The notes under the pieces: model-generated
What the model saw: the letters and a program-made list of their open reading frames with translations, nothing else
The model's database searches: none
What the model was told of the DNA's origin: nothing
DNA from: an uncultured Collinsella sp.
GTDB lineage: Bacteria > Actinomycetota > Coriobacteriia > Coriobacteriales > Coriobacteriaceae
NCBI GenBank assembly: GCA_900549215.1
Contig: URNJ01000002.1
Span: forward strand, 1 to 31,548
DNA: 31,548 nt
Direction: 5' to 3'
Shown here: piece by piece, positions 1 to 8,576 of the stretch
How the letters are laid out: the number at the start of each line of letters is the position of its first letter
Position numbering within the stretch: the stretch's first letter is position 1
Program-made: the position numbers and the translations under genes

Positions 1-867
1 AGGCGGAACGGCAAACGATAAATGGGCGCTCGGAAGCGCGTACCTGTACGGCTTCTTCATGCCCAAAGACCAGGTCAAAGCCGTAGCCGTCGCAGCCGAG
101 CTCCACGCCCGTCACGCGACGGACAAGCCCAGGGCGGGCCCAGCCGCACGAGGGGCAATGGTATGCGCCAAGCTGTCCGTACTGCACATAGTCGTACTCC
201 AACGGCGCGTTGCACTGTGAGCAAAAACGCGAGTCGCTAATGCGGTCGGATTCGGTGTCGGTGGCGCCGTCGATGCCAAAGGCGATGCTTGCATTGGGAA
301 CGTGCGCGGCGATCGCGGCACACAGCGGGTCGTCTGCGTTGTAGATGAGCGTTGTTGCCGGAGAGAGCTCCAACGCATGGGCGATGACGTCTTGGGTATG
401 GTCGATCTCGCCGTAGCGGTCTAGTTGGTCGCGGAACAGGTTGAGCAGCACAAAGTACGTCGGCTTGAGCTTGGGCAGAACGCGTACCGTGTAGAGCTCG
501 TCGCACTCAAAAACGCCCACGCGCTTGCCGCTGCTGGTGTGCTTAAGGCCGCACGTTCCCCGCCGCGGGCCTCGACCAGAGCACCCACCACGCCAGGCTC
601 CATATTGTTGCCGGCGCGGTTGCATACCACGGTGGCGCCGCTGGCGGCAACGGCGTCGGCGATGAGGTTGGAGGTGGTGGTCTTGCCGTTGGTGCCGGTG
701 ATTACCACGCTGCGGTCGACCAGGCTCGCGAGGTCGCTTAGCAGCTCGGGGTCGATTTTCATGGCGATGCGTCCGGGAAGTACGCCGCCCTGGCGCTTGA
801 GGACGGAGCGCAGCCCCCAGCGGGCGATATCGCTCGAGGTGCAGGCAAGAGATGAGCGGAGGTTCAT
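1..867 (-). pseudogene. murT: MurT, lipid II isoglutaminyl synthase Mur-ligase subunit; frameshifted, 3' end outside window
   Basis: MurT pairs with GatD to amidate the D-glutamate of lipid II, using ATP and glutamine, on the cytoplasmic side of the membrane. The N-terminal part shows the Mur-ligase P-loop GTNGKTT (about residues 58-64) followed by CNRAGNNM, typical of MurT. Further on the product reads VGVFECDELY, then a four-cysteine zinc ribbon (CSQC, about 17 residues, CPSC), which MurT has and other Mur ligases lack. The two parts are in different frames. The first frame runs from the ATG at 867 to about 550; the second runs from about 547 to the window edge with no stop. One extra base near 547-550 would restore GGERAALKHTSSGKRVGVF. 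This is either a real -1 mutation or a sequence error; since murT is usually needed, an error is quite possible. The start is 45 bp after the preceding gene, so it probably shares that operon. Confidence 0.82.
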
Positions 868-912
868 GAAATCGTTCCTAACGTAAACGACATGGTCGGG
901 TCGAGTGCGTCG

Positions 913-1956
913 CTAAAAGCCGTAGCGGCGCGCAAATTCCTGGGCAAGTTGCGACACGTCTTCGCAGGCATTAGCCCAGGGGGCAAAGTCGGGGGTGTCC
1001 GAGATAATGCCGTCGGCTTCCCAAACCGCCTGGTGCGAGAGGTCCCAGGGGTCGCGCGGCTCGGGTCGGCAGGGAAGATACGGCGTCTGGTACATGGGGT
1101 TCAGCAAGAAGAACGCGCCGCCCTCGCAACGGTTAGCGAACTCACGCAGCGCGCGCGTCGCCGGGCGCATCTTGTTTGTTTTGAACAGCAGAATCGTGCG
1201 GGCAAGCAGGTACCAGGGGGAGTTCTCGAGTGCGTCTGCCCCCATCTGTTCCTCGAGCTGATGTGCCAGGGCAAAAAAACCGTCCTGGTCTTCCAAGCGG
1301 GCGAGGGCAAGCAACACGGTGCCGGCGGCCCGGGTGGGATAGCCCTCCGCCTTAAGGACACGGCGAGAGTAGTTGGCGGCGGCGCGGTAACGAGCGCTCG
1401 CCATGCACAGCTGCGAGATGGCCTCGAGAATGTGGAGCCACCCGATAAGGGCCGGCTGGCTCACGGTAAGGTCTGCTGCGGTGACACCGTCGGCCAAAAC
1501 ATTATTAGCCCAGTAGTGCGGGGCCTCCATATCAAACCCGGGCACGCTTTGTTGCAGGTAGTCGGCCGTGCTCGCCTCGAGCTTCATCAAGTCGCCCAGG
1601 CAGGCATCGACGGGCGTGTCGGCCAGGATGATGGCGAGCAGCTGGGCATCGAGGACATGCGCATCGACGCGGACGATCTTGAGCAGCTCATCGCGCATAT
1701 CGTCGAACAGGCGGTTGCGCGTCTGCTCAAACTCCTCGTCGCTGCCCATGTCCTCGATGCGGCGAAGCTCGTCAAGCAAATGACGATGAACGCCGGCATA
1801 GGACAGCAGCGCTTGGGCATGCTCGGTCTGCGCATACTTGTGAGGGTTTGCGCTGACGTCGTTATGGACAAGCTCGCGTGCTGCATCGGTGAGTTCGGGG
1901 TGTGATGCCAGATAGGTGCGCTCCAAGTAGGCGGGGATGTAGACGCTCGGATTCAT
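913..1956 (-). CDS. TPR-like helical protein of unknown function
   Basis: A 347-residue protein I cannot assign to a named family. It has no signal peptide or membrane segment and is rich in leucine, alanine and acidic residues in a helical pattern. Stretches such as ALARLEDQDGFFALAHQLEE and ASARYRAAANYSRRVLKAEG look like tetratricopeptide-type helix pairs. Its ATG shares one base with the stop of the upstream gene (TAATG at 1954-1958), so the two are translationally coupled, and murT starts 45 bp downstream. The coupling suggests the two proteins work together, perhaps as a scaffold. A link to cell-wall amidation is only an inference from position. Confidence 0.8.
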   Translation of the reverse strand: MNPSVYIPAYLERTYLASHPELTDAARELVHNDVSANPHKYAQTEHAQALLSYAGVHRHLLDELRRIEDMGSDEEFEQTRNRLFDDMRDELLKIVRVDAHVLDAQLLAIILADTPVDACLGDLMKLEASTADYLQQSVPGFDMEAPHYWANNVLADGVTAADLTVSQPALIGWLHILEAISQLCMASARYRAAANYSRRVLKAEGYPTRAAGTVLLALARLEDQDGFFALAHQLEEQMGADALENSPWYLLARTILLFKTNKMRPATRALREFANRCEGGAFFLLNPMYQTPYLPCRPEPRDPWDLSHQAVWEADGIISDTPDFAPWANACEDVSQLAQEFARRYGF

Positions 1957-3032
1957 TAGAGGTCTCCTCCCTTAAACGGCAGGCCCTGCTCGGCCGCCCG
2001 CAGGATGCGCTCGTCGATCTGGGAACGCACGATATCGTTGGTGGCGACCCAGGCGGCAAAGCTGGCGTTGTCGGGGGCGCCCAGGCCCTCCTGCAGTACT
2101 GGCGTCGCCTCGGACAGCGCAAGGACAAGCTCGTCGGTGGAGCCCACGCCCACGTTGACGCGGGCATAGACGCCATCGGGAAACTCGGTTTGGAAGTAGA
2201 GCGCCTCGGCTGCGTGCGGGCACGAGCGTGCAAGGATGCGCAAGTAGCGCTCGGCACCCTCGTAGTCCAGCTCGCGCCAGGCAGCGCTCATCAGCGCGAT
2301 GAGCGTCCACGGGTCCAAGTCGCGCTCCGCGTCCTTGGGACGACGACGCAGCGGCGTGTTGGCGAGATAGGGGACGGAGTGGACAGAGCGAAAGCGCTTG
2401 AGCTCCTCGGCGGGGTATTCGAGCTTTGCCATGGCGAGCATCGCGGTGTGGCGGACGCCGGCAGGATCGTTGGGGGCAAAGTCGAGGCTGCGATTTGCGG
2501 CTTCGAGCGACATGCGATAGCGGCCGCTAATGAGGGCGCGCGACGCAAGGGCGGCAAGCCAGCGCAGATAGGGGCGGCGGGTCAGGTCGCCTGCGGCCTC
2601 ACGCTCGTAGGGGTCCTGCGCCGAGGCAATCTTGAGCGCCAGATCGTGCTCGACTTCATCGCGCTTGGATACCAAGTACTGTACGTACTCCTCGTTGGAG
2701 TTGGCGGTGAGGGCGGTCAGCATGCGCTGAGCGTCCCAGTTGGTCGGATCGAGCTCGGTTGCCTCGCGAAGCATGTTCTCGGCAGCGGCCTCTTCTTGCT
2801 CTGCCTGGGTATCGTCAGGGATAAAGGGAATGCGGTAGTCGACAGCCTCGACCACCTTGGCAATGAGATGCCCGGCGCGGTCGCGGTCGTGCACGATGAG
2901 CGGTGCGGGGTTGCGGGTGAATTGTTCCATCAGACGCTCTACGGCGGCAGCGTCGGTGAGCGGGATATTGTCGCGGCGCAAGGCCTCAAGAACGAGGCGA
3001 TGGCAATCTTCTTGAATGGGATCGAATGCCAT
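1956..3032 (-). CDS. TPR-like protein of unknown function, first gene of the murT operon
   Basis: A 358-residue soluble protein without a recognised family name. I chose the ATG at 3032 because AAGGAGG lies just before it; an in-frame start 10 codons upstream has no such site. The middle holds TPR-like helix pairs: EATELDPTNWDAQRMLTAL about residues 90-110, LEAANRSLDFAPNDPAGVRH about 170-195, then ALMSAAWRELDYEGAERYLR about 235-260. Consensus TPR positions (small residue at 8, Ala at 20, Pro at 32) are partly kept. It overlaps the next TPR-like gene by one base. The two share a similar start (MNPN or MNPS upstream, acidic helical body), so an old duplication is possible. Function unknown. Confidence 0.8.
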   Translation of the reverse strand: MAFDPIQEDCHRLVLEALRRDNIPLTDAAAVERLMEQFTRNPAPLIVHDRDRAGHLIAKVVEAVDYRIPFIPDDTQAEQEEAAAENMLREATELDPTNWDAQRMLTALTANSNEEYVQYLVSKRDEVEHDLALKIASAQDPYEREAAGDLTRRPYLRWLAALASRALISGRYRMSLEAANRSLDFAPNDPAGVRHTAMLAMAKLEYPAEELKRFRSVHSVPYLANTPLRRRPKDAERDLDPWTLIALMSAAWRELDYEGAERYLRILARSCPHAAEALYFQTEFPDGVYARVNVGVGSTDELVLALSEATPVLQEGLGAPDNASFAAWVATNDIVRSQIDERILRAAEQGLPFKGGDL

Positions 3033-3532
3033 GGGGCCTCCTTTGCTGCGGTTAGGGTTCAAATGTCTATATATAAAGTACTAGTTTACCCGCATGTGGC
3101 ACACCGGGGGTGCCGCACTTGGACTTGCACCTTTGCACCACGAAGACGGATGTCGCACAAATGTCGGCACCTCGGTTGCGCGGGTGGTATCACAGTGCCG
3201 TAAACGGTCGATTTTTGGCGGCGAACGGGGCACATTTTGGAGGGGCATAGCCCTGTCCGGGATATGTGGTCAACCCTGATAAAACGTTTGCCCAGCTTGG
3301 GAGTATGAATGCCCCACAAGGGTCTTCAGGGATAGAAAAAACGTTTCATCATTGTCAGCTTTAGGTGAATAACTGACCAACCAGAACGGTAAAATAATGT
3401 TTGTCTGAGCGTCGAGACGTTAAGACATCGCGCATCGTCATCGCCGGCAACGCGCAAAATGGTCCTAACGGAGCCAATTGGGTGCTCCGTTATATACGCA
3501 AGTCTAAGAGGGGCTTGTTTAGGAGGCACAGT
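3033..3532. promoter_or_regulatory. 500-bp divergent intergenic region with two AAACGTTT palindromes
   Basis: No gene is visible here. The region separates the minus-strand TPR/murT operon from the plus-strand alcohol dehydrogenase. It contains AAACGTTT at 3282-3289 and again at 3339-3346, a CG-centred palindrome of the kind bound by LacI-family repressors, each inside an A-rich context. A CCGTAAACGG inverted repeat lies at 3198-3207. A possible -10 (TAAAAT, 3390-3395) sits upstream of the dehydrogenase, without a convincing -35. The minus-strand promoter may lie in the AT-rich stretch around 3066-3090. All promoter assignments are tentative. Confidence 0.4.
3467..3491 (+). promoter_or_regulatory. 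Hairpin in the 5' leader of the iron alcohol dehydrogenase
   Basis: A perfect 8-bp inverted repeat, AACGGAGC at 3467-3474 and GCTCCGTT at 3484-3491, encloses a 9-base loop. It ends 30 bases before the AGGAGG ribosome binding site and is not followed by a T-run, so it is not an ordinary terminator. It could be an operator, an mRNA-stabilising 5' hairpin or part of a leader switch. Confidence 0.45.
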
Positions 3533-4756
3533 ATGGGACGTTTTACCAATCCTCGCGATCTGTACTTTGGTGAGGGCGCTCGCCACGAGGTGAAGAACCT
3601 CAAGGGCAAGAAGGCCATCATCGTTTCTGGCGGCAGCTCTATGCGCCGCGGCGGGTTCCTGCAGGACGTTGAGGCCGACCTCAAAGAGAGCGGTTTCGAG
3701 GTCAAGCTGTTCGAGGGCGTCGAGTCCGACCCGTCCATTGAGACGGTCATGAAGGGCGCCGAGGCCATGCGCGAGTTCGAGCCCGACTGGATTATCGCCA
3801 TCGGCGGCGGCTCGCCCATCGATGCCGCTAAGGCCATGTGGGTCTTCTACGAGTATCCCGAGGAGTCCTTCGATAACATCATCCAGCCGTTCAGCTTCCC
3901 CGAGCTGCGTCAGAAGGCTCATTTCTGCGCCATCTCCTCTACCTCCGGCACCGCTACCGAGGTCACCGCGTTCTCCGTCATTACCGACTACGCCAAGGGC
4001 ATCAAGTACCCGCTGGCCGACTTCAACATCACCCCTGATGTCGCCATCGTCGACCCCGAGCTCACCTACACCATGCCCGCCAAGCTGTGCGCACACACCG
4101 GCATGGATGCTCTGACCCACTGCATGGAGGCTTACGTTTCCACTTGTGCTTCCATGTTCACCGACGCCAACGCTCTGCACGGCATCCGCGAGATCGTCGA
4201 GTGGCTGCCCAAGTCCTATGCTGGCGACCATGAGGCCCGTCAGCACATGCACGAGGCTCAGTGCATCGCCGGTATCGCCTTCTCCTCGGGCCTGCTGGGC
4301 ATCGTTCACTCCATGGCTCACAAGACCGGTGCAGCCTTTGAGAACGGCCACATCATCCACGGTGCTGCTAACGCCATGTACCTGGGCAAGGTCATCCAGT
4401 GGAACTCCAAGGATCCCCGTGCTGCCGAGCGTTACGCTTACGTGGCCAAGGAGATCCTGCACCTTCCCGGCGAGACCAACGAGGAGCTCATCGCTGCGCT
4501 CGTCCAGAAGATCCGCGACCTCAACGACCAGCTCAACATTCCGCAGTCCATCAAGGATTACGCGAATGGTGGCGTGAAGGTCGACGCCGAGAACCCGCAG
4601 ATGGTTTCCGAGGAGGAGTTCCTCGCCAAGCTGCCCGAGATCGCCGCGAACGCCGAGCAGGACGCTTGCACGCCCGAGAACCCGCGTGAGACCAAGGCTG
4701 CCGACTTCGAGAAGATTCTCAAGGCCTGCTACTACGACACCGACATCGATTTCTAA
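3533..4756 (+). CDS. Iron-containing (group III) alcohol dehydrogenase
   Basis: A 407-residue member of the iron-activated NAD(P)-dependent alcohol dehydrogenases, which interconvert short alcohols or diols and aldehydes in the cytosol. The dinucleotide-binding loop GGGSPIDAAK is at residues 91-100. Metal ligands expected from FucO are present: Asp192 and His196 in MDALTHCMEAY, His263 in SMAHKTG and His276 in HIIHGAANA. The start is the ATG after AGGAGG at 3521-3526; the frame is open further upstream but without a binding site. The gene ends just before a strong terminator and is followed by glycerol dehydrogenases, so a role in glycerol or 1,3-propanediol/ethanol redox balance fits. The substrate cannot be read from sequence; butanol or 1,3-propanediol dehydrogenase activity is equally possible. 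Confidence 0.9.
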   Translation: MGRFTNPRDLYFGEGARHEVKNLKGKKAIIVSGGSSMRRGGFLQDVEADLKESGFEVKLFEGVESDPSIETVMKGAEAMREFEPDWIIAIGGGSPIDAAKAMWVFYEYPEESFDNIIQPFSFPELRQKAHFCAISSTSGTATEVTAFSVITDYAKGIKYPLADFNITPDVAIVDPELTYTMPAKLCAHTGMDALTHCMEAYVSTCASMFTDANALHGIREIVEWLPKSYAGDHEARQHMHEAQCIAGIAFSSGLLGIVHSMAHKTGAAFENGHIIHGAANAMYLGKVIQWNSKDPRAAERYAYVAKEILHLPGETNEELIAALVQKIRDLNDQLNIPQSIKDYANGGVKVDAENPQMVSEEEFLAKLPEIAANAEQDACTPENPRETKAADFEKILKACYYDTDIDF

Positions 4757-4778
4757 TCGACTCTTGTTATCGTAACGA

Positions 4779-4819
4779 GGGGCTCCGCACGTATCTGTAC
4801 GGAGCCCCTTTCTTTTTTC
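4779..4819 (+). terminator. Intrinsic terminator after the iron alcohol dehydrogenase
   Basis: GGGGCTCCG (4779-4787) pairs with CGGAGCCCC (4800-4808) around a 12-base loop and is followed by a T-rich tract (TTTCTTTTTT). Confidence 0.92.
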
Positions 4820-4839
4820 TTTTAGAGAATGGGATAGTT

Positions 4840-5940
4840 ATGGCTGCAATTTTCAATAGCCCCAGCAAGTACATCCAGGGTCCGGACGAGCTCGCCAAGC
4901 TCGGTTCCTATGTCGAGCCGCTCGGCGCTAAGGCCCTCGTCATCGTGACGCCTTCGGGCAAGAAGCGCGTCGGTGCCAAGATCGAGGGCGGCTTTGCCGA
5001 GGCTAAGGCCGAGCTGCTGTTTGAGGACTTTAACGGCGAGTGCTCCAAGGGCGAGGTCGATCGCCTGGTTGCGCTCGCTCGCGACAACGGTTGCGACATC
5101 ATCGTCGGTGTCGGTGGCGGCAAGATCCTCGATACCGCCAAGGCCGTTGCCTACTACCTGGAGTCCCCGGTTATCATTTGCCCCACCATCGCTTCGACCG
5201 ATGCACCGTGCTCGGCACTTTCGGTGCTCTACACCGATGACGGCCAGTTCGATAAGTACCTGTTCCTTAAGGCAAACCCCAACATTGTCCTGATGGATAC
5301 GACGGTTATCGCGGCGAGCCCGGTGCGCCTGACGGTTTCCGGTATGGGCGATGCGCTCGCAACCTACTTTGAGGCACAGGCGACGCATGATGCCGACGGT
5401 GGCACTTGCGCCGGCGGCAAGGGCGGCATGGCTGGCTTGGCGCTCGCCAAGCTCTGCTACGAGACGCTTATGGCCGATGGCGTGAAGGCCAAGGTCGCGC
5501 TGGAGAAGGGTGCGCTCACGCCTGCCGTCGAGCATATCATCGAGGCCAATACGCTGCTTTCGGGCATTGGCTTTGAGAGCTCGGGCCTTGCTGCTGCTCA
5601 TGCCATCCACAATGGCCTGACGATGCTGCCCGAGTGCCACGGCATGTATCACGGCGAGAAGGTCGCCTTTGGCACCATCGTCCAGCTGGTACTCGAGGAT
5701 GCCCCGACCGAGAAGCTCGAGGAAGTCTTGGGCTTCTGCATTGAGCTGGGCCTGCCGGTCACGATGAAGGAACTTGGCGTTGCCGAGCTTACGCGCGAGC
5801 AGGCCATGATTGTTGCCGAGGCCGCCTGCGCGCCCGATGACACCATGTGCAACATGCCGTTTGAGGTGACGCCCGAGATGGTCGCAAACGCCATCCTGGG
5901 TGCCGACGCGCTGGGCCACTACTATCTCATGGATGAGTAA
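4840..5940 (+). CDS. gldA: Glycerol dehydrogenase
   Basis: A 366-residue zinc- and NAD-dependent glycerol dehydrogenase that oxidises glycerol to dihydroxyacetone, or the reverse. The NAD loop GVGGGKILDTAK is at residues 90-101. The three zinc ligands fall at Asp171 (SGMGDALATYF), His254 (AAAHAIHNG) and His271 (MYHGEKVAFG), the same numbering as the well-studied Bacillus stearothermophilus enzyme. STDAPCSALSV is also typical. It lies between two intrinsic terminators and so is probably its own transcription unit. The ribosome binding site is weak (GAGAATGGGAT). A paralogue follows directly. Confidence 0.95.
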   Translation: MAAIFNSPSKYIQGPDELAKLGSYVEPLGAKALVIVTPSGKKRVGAKIEGGFAEAKAELLFEDFNGECSKGEVDRLVALARDNGCDIIVGVGGGKILDTAKAVAYYLESPVIICPTIASTDAPCSALSVLYTDDGQFDKYLFLKANPNIVLMDTTVIAASPVRLTVSGMGDALATYFEAQATHDADGGTCAGGKGGMAGLALAKLCYETLMADGVKAKVALEKGALTPAVEHIIEANTLLSGIGFESSGLAAAHAIHNGLTMLPECHGMYHGEKVAFGTIVQLVLEDAPTEKLEEVLGFCIELGLPVTMKELGVAELTREQAMIVAEAACAPDDTMCNMPFEVTPEMVANAILGADALGHYYLMDE

Positions 5941-5954
5941 ATCAAGCTAAGGAA

Positions 5955-5988
5955 GGGGCAAAGCCAGCAGATGACTTTGCCCCTTTTT
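5955..5988 (+). terminator. Intrinsic terminator after gldA
   Basis: GGGGCAAAG (5955-5963) pairs with CTTTGCCCC (5975-5983), extended by flanking AA/TT, and is followed by TTTTT. Confidence 0.9.
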
Positions 5989-5993
5989 GCTAT

Positions 5994-6022
5994 GGTGCAA
6001 AGGGGTCAGGTTACTTTGCACC
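5994..6022. repeat. Short palindromic element, stem GGTGCAAAG
   Basis: GGTGCAAAG (5994-6002) and CTTTGCACC (6014-6022) form a perfect 9-bp stem with the 11-base loop GGGTCAGGTTA. It directly follows the gldA terminator but has no T-run of its own. Its loop resembles those of the hairpins at 8544-8576 and 19559-19587, whose stems are unrelated, so I read it as one of a family of small dispersed elements. Confidence 0.6.
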
Positions 6023-6053
6023 AATTGTTGTTGATGAAAGGGCGGATTCTCGT

Positions 6054-7121
6054 ATGGCGCTTCCCATGGTTTATGGCGGTCCCGGACGATATGTTCAGGG
6101 GCCGGGTGAGCTCTCGCGTCAGGGCAGGTATTTGTCATGGTTGGGCTGCGCTGCCTATGTCTTGTTTGACCAGGGCACCGAGGATCGGCTGTGCAGGCAG
6201 ATCGTCGATGGATTTCTGGATGAAGATCTAAGCGAGCCGTTCTTTAAGATTTACAACGGTCCGTGTACGGAAGATGCCGTTGTCGAAATGGCCAAGGAAG
6301 CCCGGGCCGAGTATTGCGACATGGTGGTGGGCATTGGCGGTGGCAAGATGCTCGATATCGCCAAGGCCGTTGCGTTTTATGCCGAGTTGCCGTTGTGCGT
6401 ATGTCCCACGGCGGCGTCGATGGACGGTCCGTGCAGCGCGATTTCGGTGTTGTATCACGAGGATGGGTCGTTCGACCGCTACCTGATGCTCGAGAAGAAT
6501 CCAGACCTGGTCGTGGTCGATACCAACGTGGTCGCGGCGGCCCCGCTGCGTATGACGGTCGCTGGCATGGGCGATGCACTGACAACGTACTTCGAGGCGC
6601 GTTCGTGCGCCGCGGCGCACGGCGTCAACGAACACGGTGGCGCGCCGGGGCACTTGGCTTTGGTTGCGGCTCGTGCCTGCTATGACACACTCATGGAGTG
6701 CGGCGTCGCTGCCAAGCGCGATCTCAAAAAGGGCCGTATATCGCCGGCGGTTGAGCGCCTGATCGAGTGCAATATTCTGCTCTCGGGTGTCGGCTTTGAG
6801 AGCGGTGGCCTAGCACTTGCCCATGCCATAGCCAACGGCCTGACGATTCTGCCCGAGTGCAAGGCCATGCATGGTGAGGCCGTGGCGTTTGGCCTGGTGG
6901 TGCAGCTGCGCCTGGAGCGTGCGCCCGAGCTTGATCAGGTGCTCGAGTTTTGCCAACGCGTCGGTCTGCCGACGACGCTTGAGGAGCTGGGCCTTGGCGA
7001 GATTTCGGATGCCGATTTGCAGAGTGTTGCAAATGCGGTCTTTAGAAATGAGCGTAATATGGCCAACGAGCAGGCAAAGATGACCAAACAAAAGCTCGTG
7101 CAGCTCATGTGCGAGGCATAG
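6054..7121 (+). CDS. Glycerol dehydrogenase paralogue
   Basis: A 355-residue member of the same family as the preceding gldA. The NAD loop GIGGGKMLDIAK is at about residues 93-104, and the three zinc ligands are kept as Asp174 (AGMGDALTTYF), His257 (LALAHAIANG) and His273 (AMHGEAVAFG), so it should be active. It diverges most in the first 80 residues and in the C-terminal part, which ends in a lysine-rich tail instead of the gldA-like end. The start ATG follows GAAAGGGCG. Both copies are tandem and separated by a terminator, so they may be expressed under different conditions or use different substrates (glycerol, 1,2-propanediol, hydroxyacetone). Confidence 0.88.
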   Translation: MALPMVYGGPGRYVQGPGELSRQGRYLSWLGCAAYVLFDQGTEDRLCRQIVDGFLDEDLSEPFFKIYNGPCTEDAVVEMAKEARAEYCDMVVGIGGGKMLDIAKAVAFYAELPLCVCPTAASMDGPCSAISVLYHEDGSFDRYLMLEKNPDLVVVDTNVVAAAPLRMTVAGMGDALTTYFEARSCAAAHGVNEHGGAPGHLALVAARACYDTLMECGVAAKRDLKKGRISPAVERLIECNILLSGVGFESGGLALAHAIANGLTILPECKAMHGEAVAFGLVVQLRLERAPELDQVLEFCQRVGLPTTLEELGLGEISDADLQSVANAVFRNERNMANEQAKMTKQKLVQLMCEA

Positions 7122-7271
7122 TTGGCGCTTGATTGACCTTGTGCAATCGAGGCGGCGATAGGCCATAGACTATTTGCCTCAAAGGTGCGCCGCGTGTAAT
7201 TTGCCCGAGGCGTGGGCCGATAGCGTATCATTATCTCTTGCTTGTTTGCACTGCTCAGGGAGGGGCCGCGC

Positions 7272-8525
7272 ATGGCGCAGGAACACGATCTGTTTGATGA
7301 CATTATCGAGATCAGCAAGGGTTTCGACTTTCTTAAAAACCCGCTTGGCGGCGTGACCGATGCACTCGATCCGTCGGCGCCGCAGTGGAATCCTGCCGAC
7401 TACAAGGAGCGCCCGCGCGGCAACACCATTCCGTGCCTGACCTGCAAAAACGAAAAGAGCGGCTGCACCGCGTGCATGGACGTGTGCCCGGTCAACGCCA
7501 TCGAGGTCGAGGAAGACGCTATCGAGATCCTCGACTCTTGTCGCAAGTGCGGCCTGTGCGCCGCTGCCTGTCCGACCGAGGCGATCATCTCGCCGCGCCT
7601 GGCGCCCAAAAACGTCTACGACGACATTGTCTCTGCGGCTACGAGTCACGAAACCGCCTACGTTACCTGCACGCGTGCCCTTAAGCGCATGCCGCGCGAG
7701 AACGAGGTTGTCGTTGCCTGCGTGGGTGATATTACGGCCGAGACCTGGTTCTCGGTGCTGGCCGATTATCCCAACGTGAGCGTGTACCTGCCGCTGGGCG
7801 TGTGCGATAAGTGCCGTAACACCGGTGGCGAGGACATCCTGGGCGAGGCCATTGCTACCGCCGAGGAGTGGGCGGGCACGGGCATGGGTCTGGAGGTCGA
7901 CCCCAAGAGCCTCAAGTGCCATAAGCGCCGCGAGTACGAGCGCAAGGAGTACATGGAAAAGATCGCCCGCACCACGGGCCTTACCGTGACCAAGCTCAAC
8001 CCGGCAACGGCGGCGCTGGCCTCGGTGACGCAGAAGTTGAAGGCCCACCGTCACCAGATCACGCAGCTCGAGCGCACACTCAACACCATGTGCGGCACCA
8101 CGACGACCAAGCGTCGCCGTTCGCTCACGCACGGGCGGCAGCTGGTGCTCTCGACGCTGCAGAACCACCCCGAGCTTGCCCAGAATATGCAGGTGAGCAC
8201 ACCGGAATGCGATTTTGACAAGTGCACGTCGTGCGGCGAGTGCGTCAACGTGTGCCCCACGTTTGCCTGCGATTTGGTGGGAAGCGGTCGCTTTGCACTG
8301 GAGTCCACGTATTGCCTAGGTTGCGGAGCCTGCGTCAAGGTGTGCCCCGAGCATGCGCTCAAGCTGGTCGAGCACGATGCGTCCAATCTGGTCGTTGTCG
8401 ACCCCGAGGCCGAGGAAAAGGCCGCTCAGAAGGCCAAGGCCCACGAAGAGGCCCAGAAGGCCAAGGCCGAGGCAAAGGAAAAGCTCAACAAGATGCTCGA
8501 CCAAGTGGAAAAGCTCGCGGACTAG
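7272..8525 (+). CDS. Four-cluster 4Fe-4S ferredoxin-type protein
   Basis: A 417-residue soluble iron-sulphur protein. Near the N-terminus are two cluster motifs: one with wider spacing (residues 55-73, CLTC, six residues, CTACMDVCP) and a canonical CRKCGLCAAACP at 90-101. Two canonical motifs lie near the C-terminus (CTSCGECVNVCP and CLGCGACVKVCP), followed by a charged Lys/Ala/Glu coiled-coil tail. The central 200 residues have further cysteines (VTC, VVACVGD, GVCDKCRNTGG) and a basic helical section; I do not recognise them. The ATG follows AGGGAGGGG at 7256-7264. The protein likely carries electrons for a partner enzyme; the neighbouring alcohol dehydrogenases use NAD, so they are not obvious partners. 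Partner unknown. Confidence 0.85.
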   Translation: MAQEHDLFDDIIEISKGFDFLKNPLGGVTDALDPSAPQWNPADYKERPRGNTIPCLTCKNEKSGCTACMDVCPVNAIEVEEDAIEILDSCRKCGLCAAACPTEAIISPRLAPKNVYDDIVSAATSHETAYVTCTRALKRMPRENEVVVACVGDITAETWFSVLADYPNVSVYLPLGVCDKCRNTGGEDILGEAIATAEEWAGTGMGLEVDPKSLKCHKRREYERKEYMEKIARTTGLTVTKLNPATAALASVTQKLKAHRHQITQLERTLNTMCGTTTTKRRRSLTHGRQLVLSTLQNHPELAQNMQVSTPECDFDKCTSCGECVNVCPTFACDLVGSGRFALESTYCLGCGACVKVCPEHALKLVEHDASNLVVVDPEAEEKAAQKAKAHEEAQKAKAEAKEKLNKMLDQVEKLAD

Positions 8526-8543
8526 CTAAACTAGCGTAAATGA

Positions 8544-8576
8544 TGGCCGGTGGGACAGGTACTGCCCCGCCGGCCA
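8544..8576. repeat. Short palindromic element, stem TGGCCGGTGGG
   Basis: TGGCCGGTGGG (8544-8554) pairs with CCCGCCGGCCA (8566-8576) with one T-G wobble; the loop with its flanks reads GGGACAGGTACTGCCC. It is followed by six A, not T, so it does not end plus-strand transcription. The loop resembles those at 5994-6022 and 19559-19587. Confidence 0.55.
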
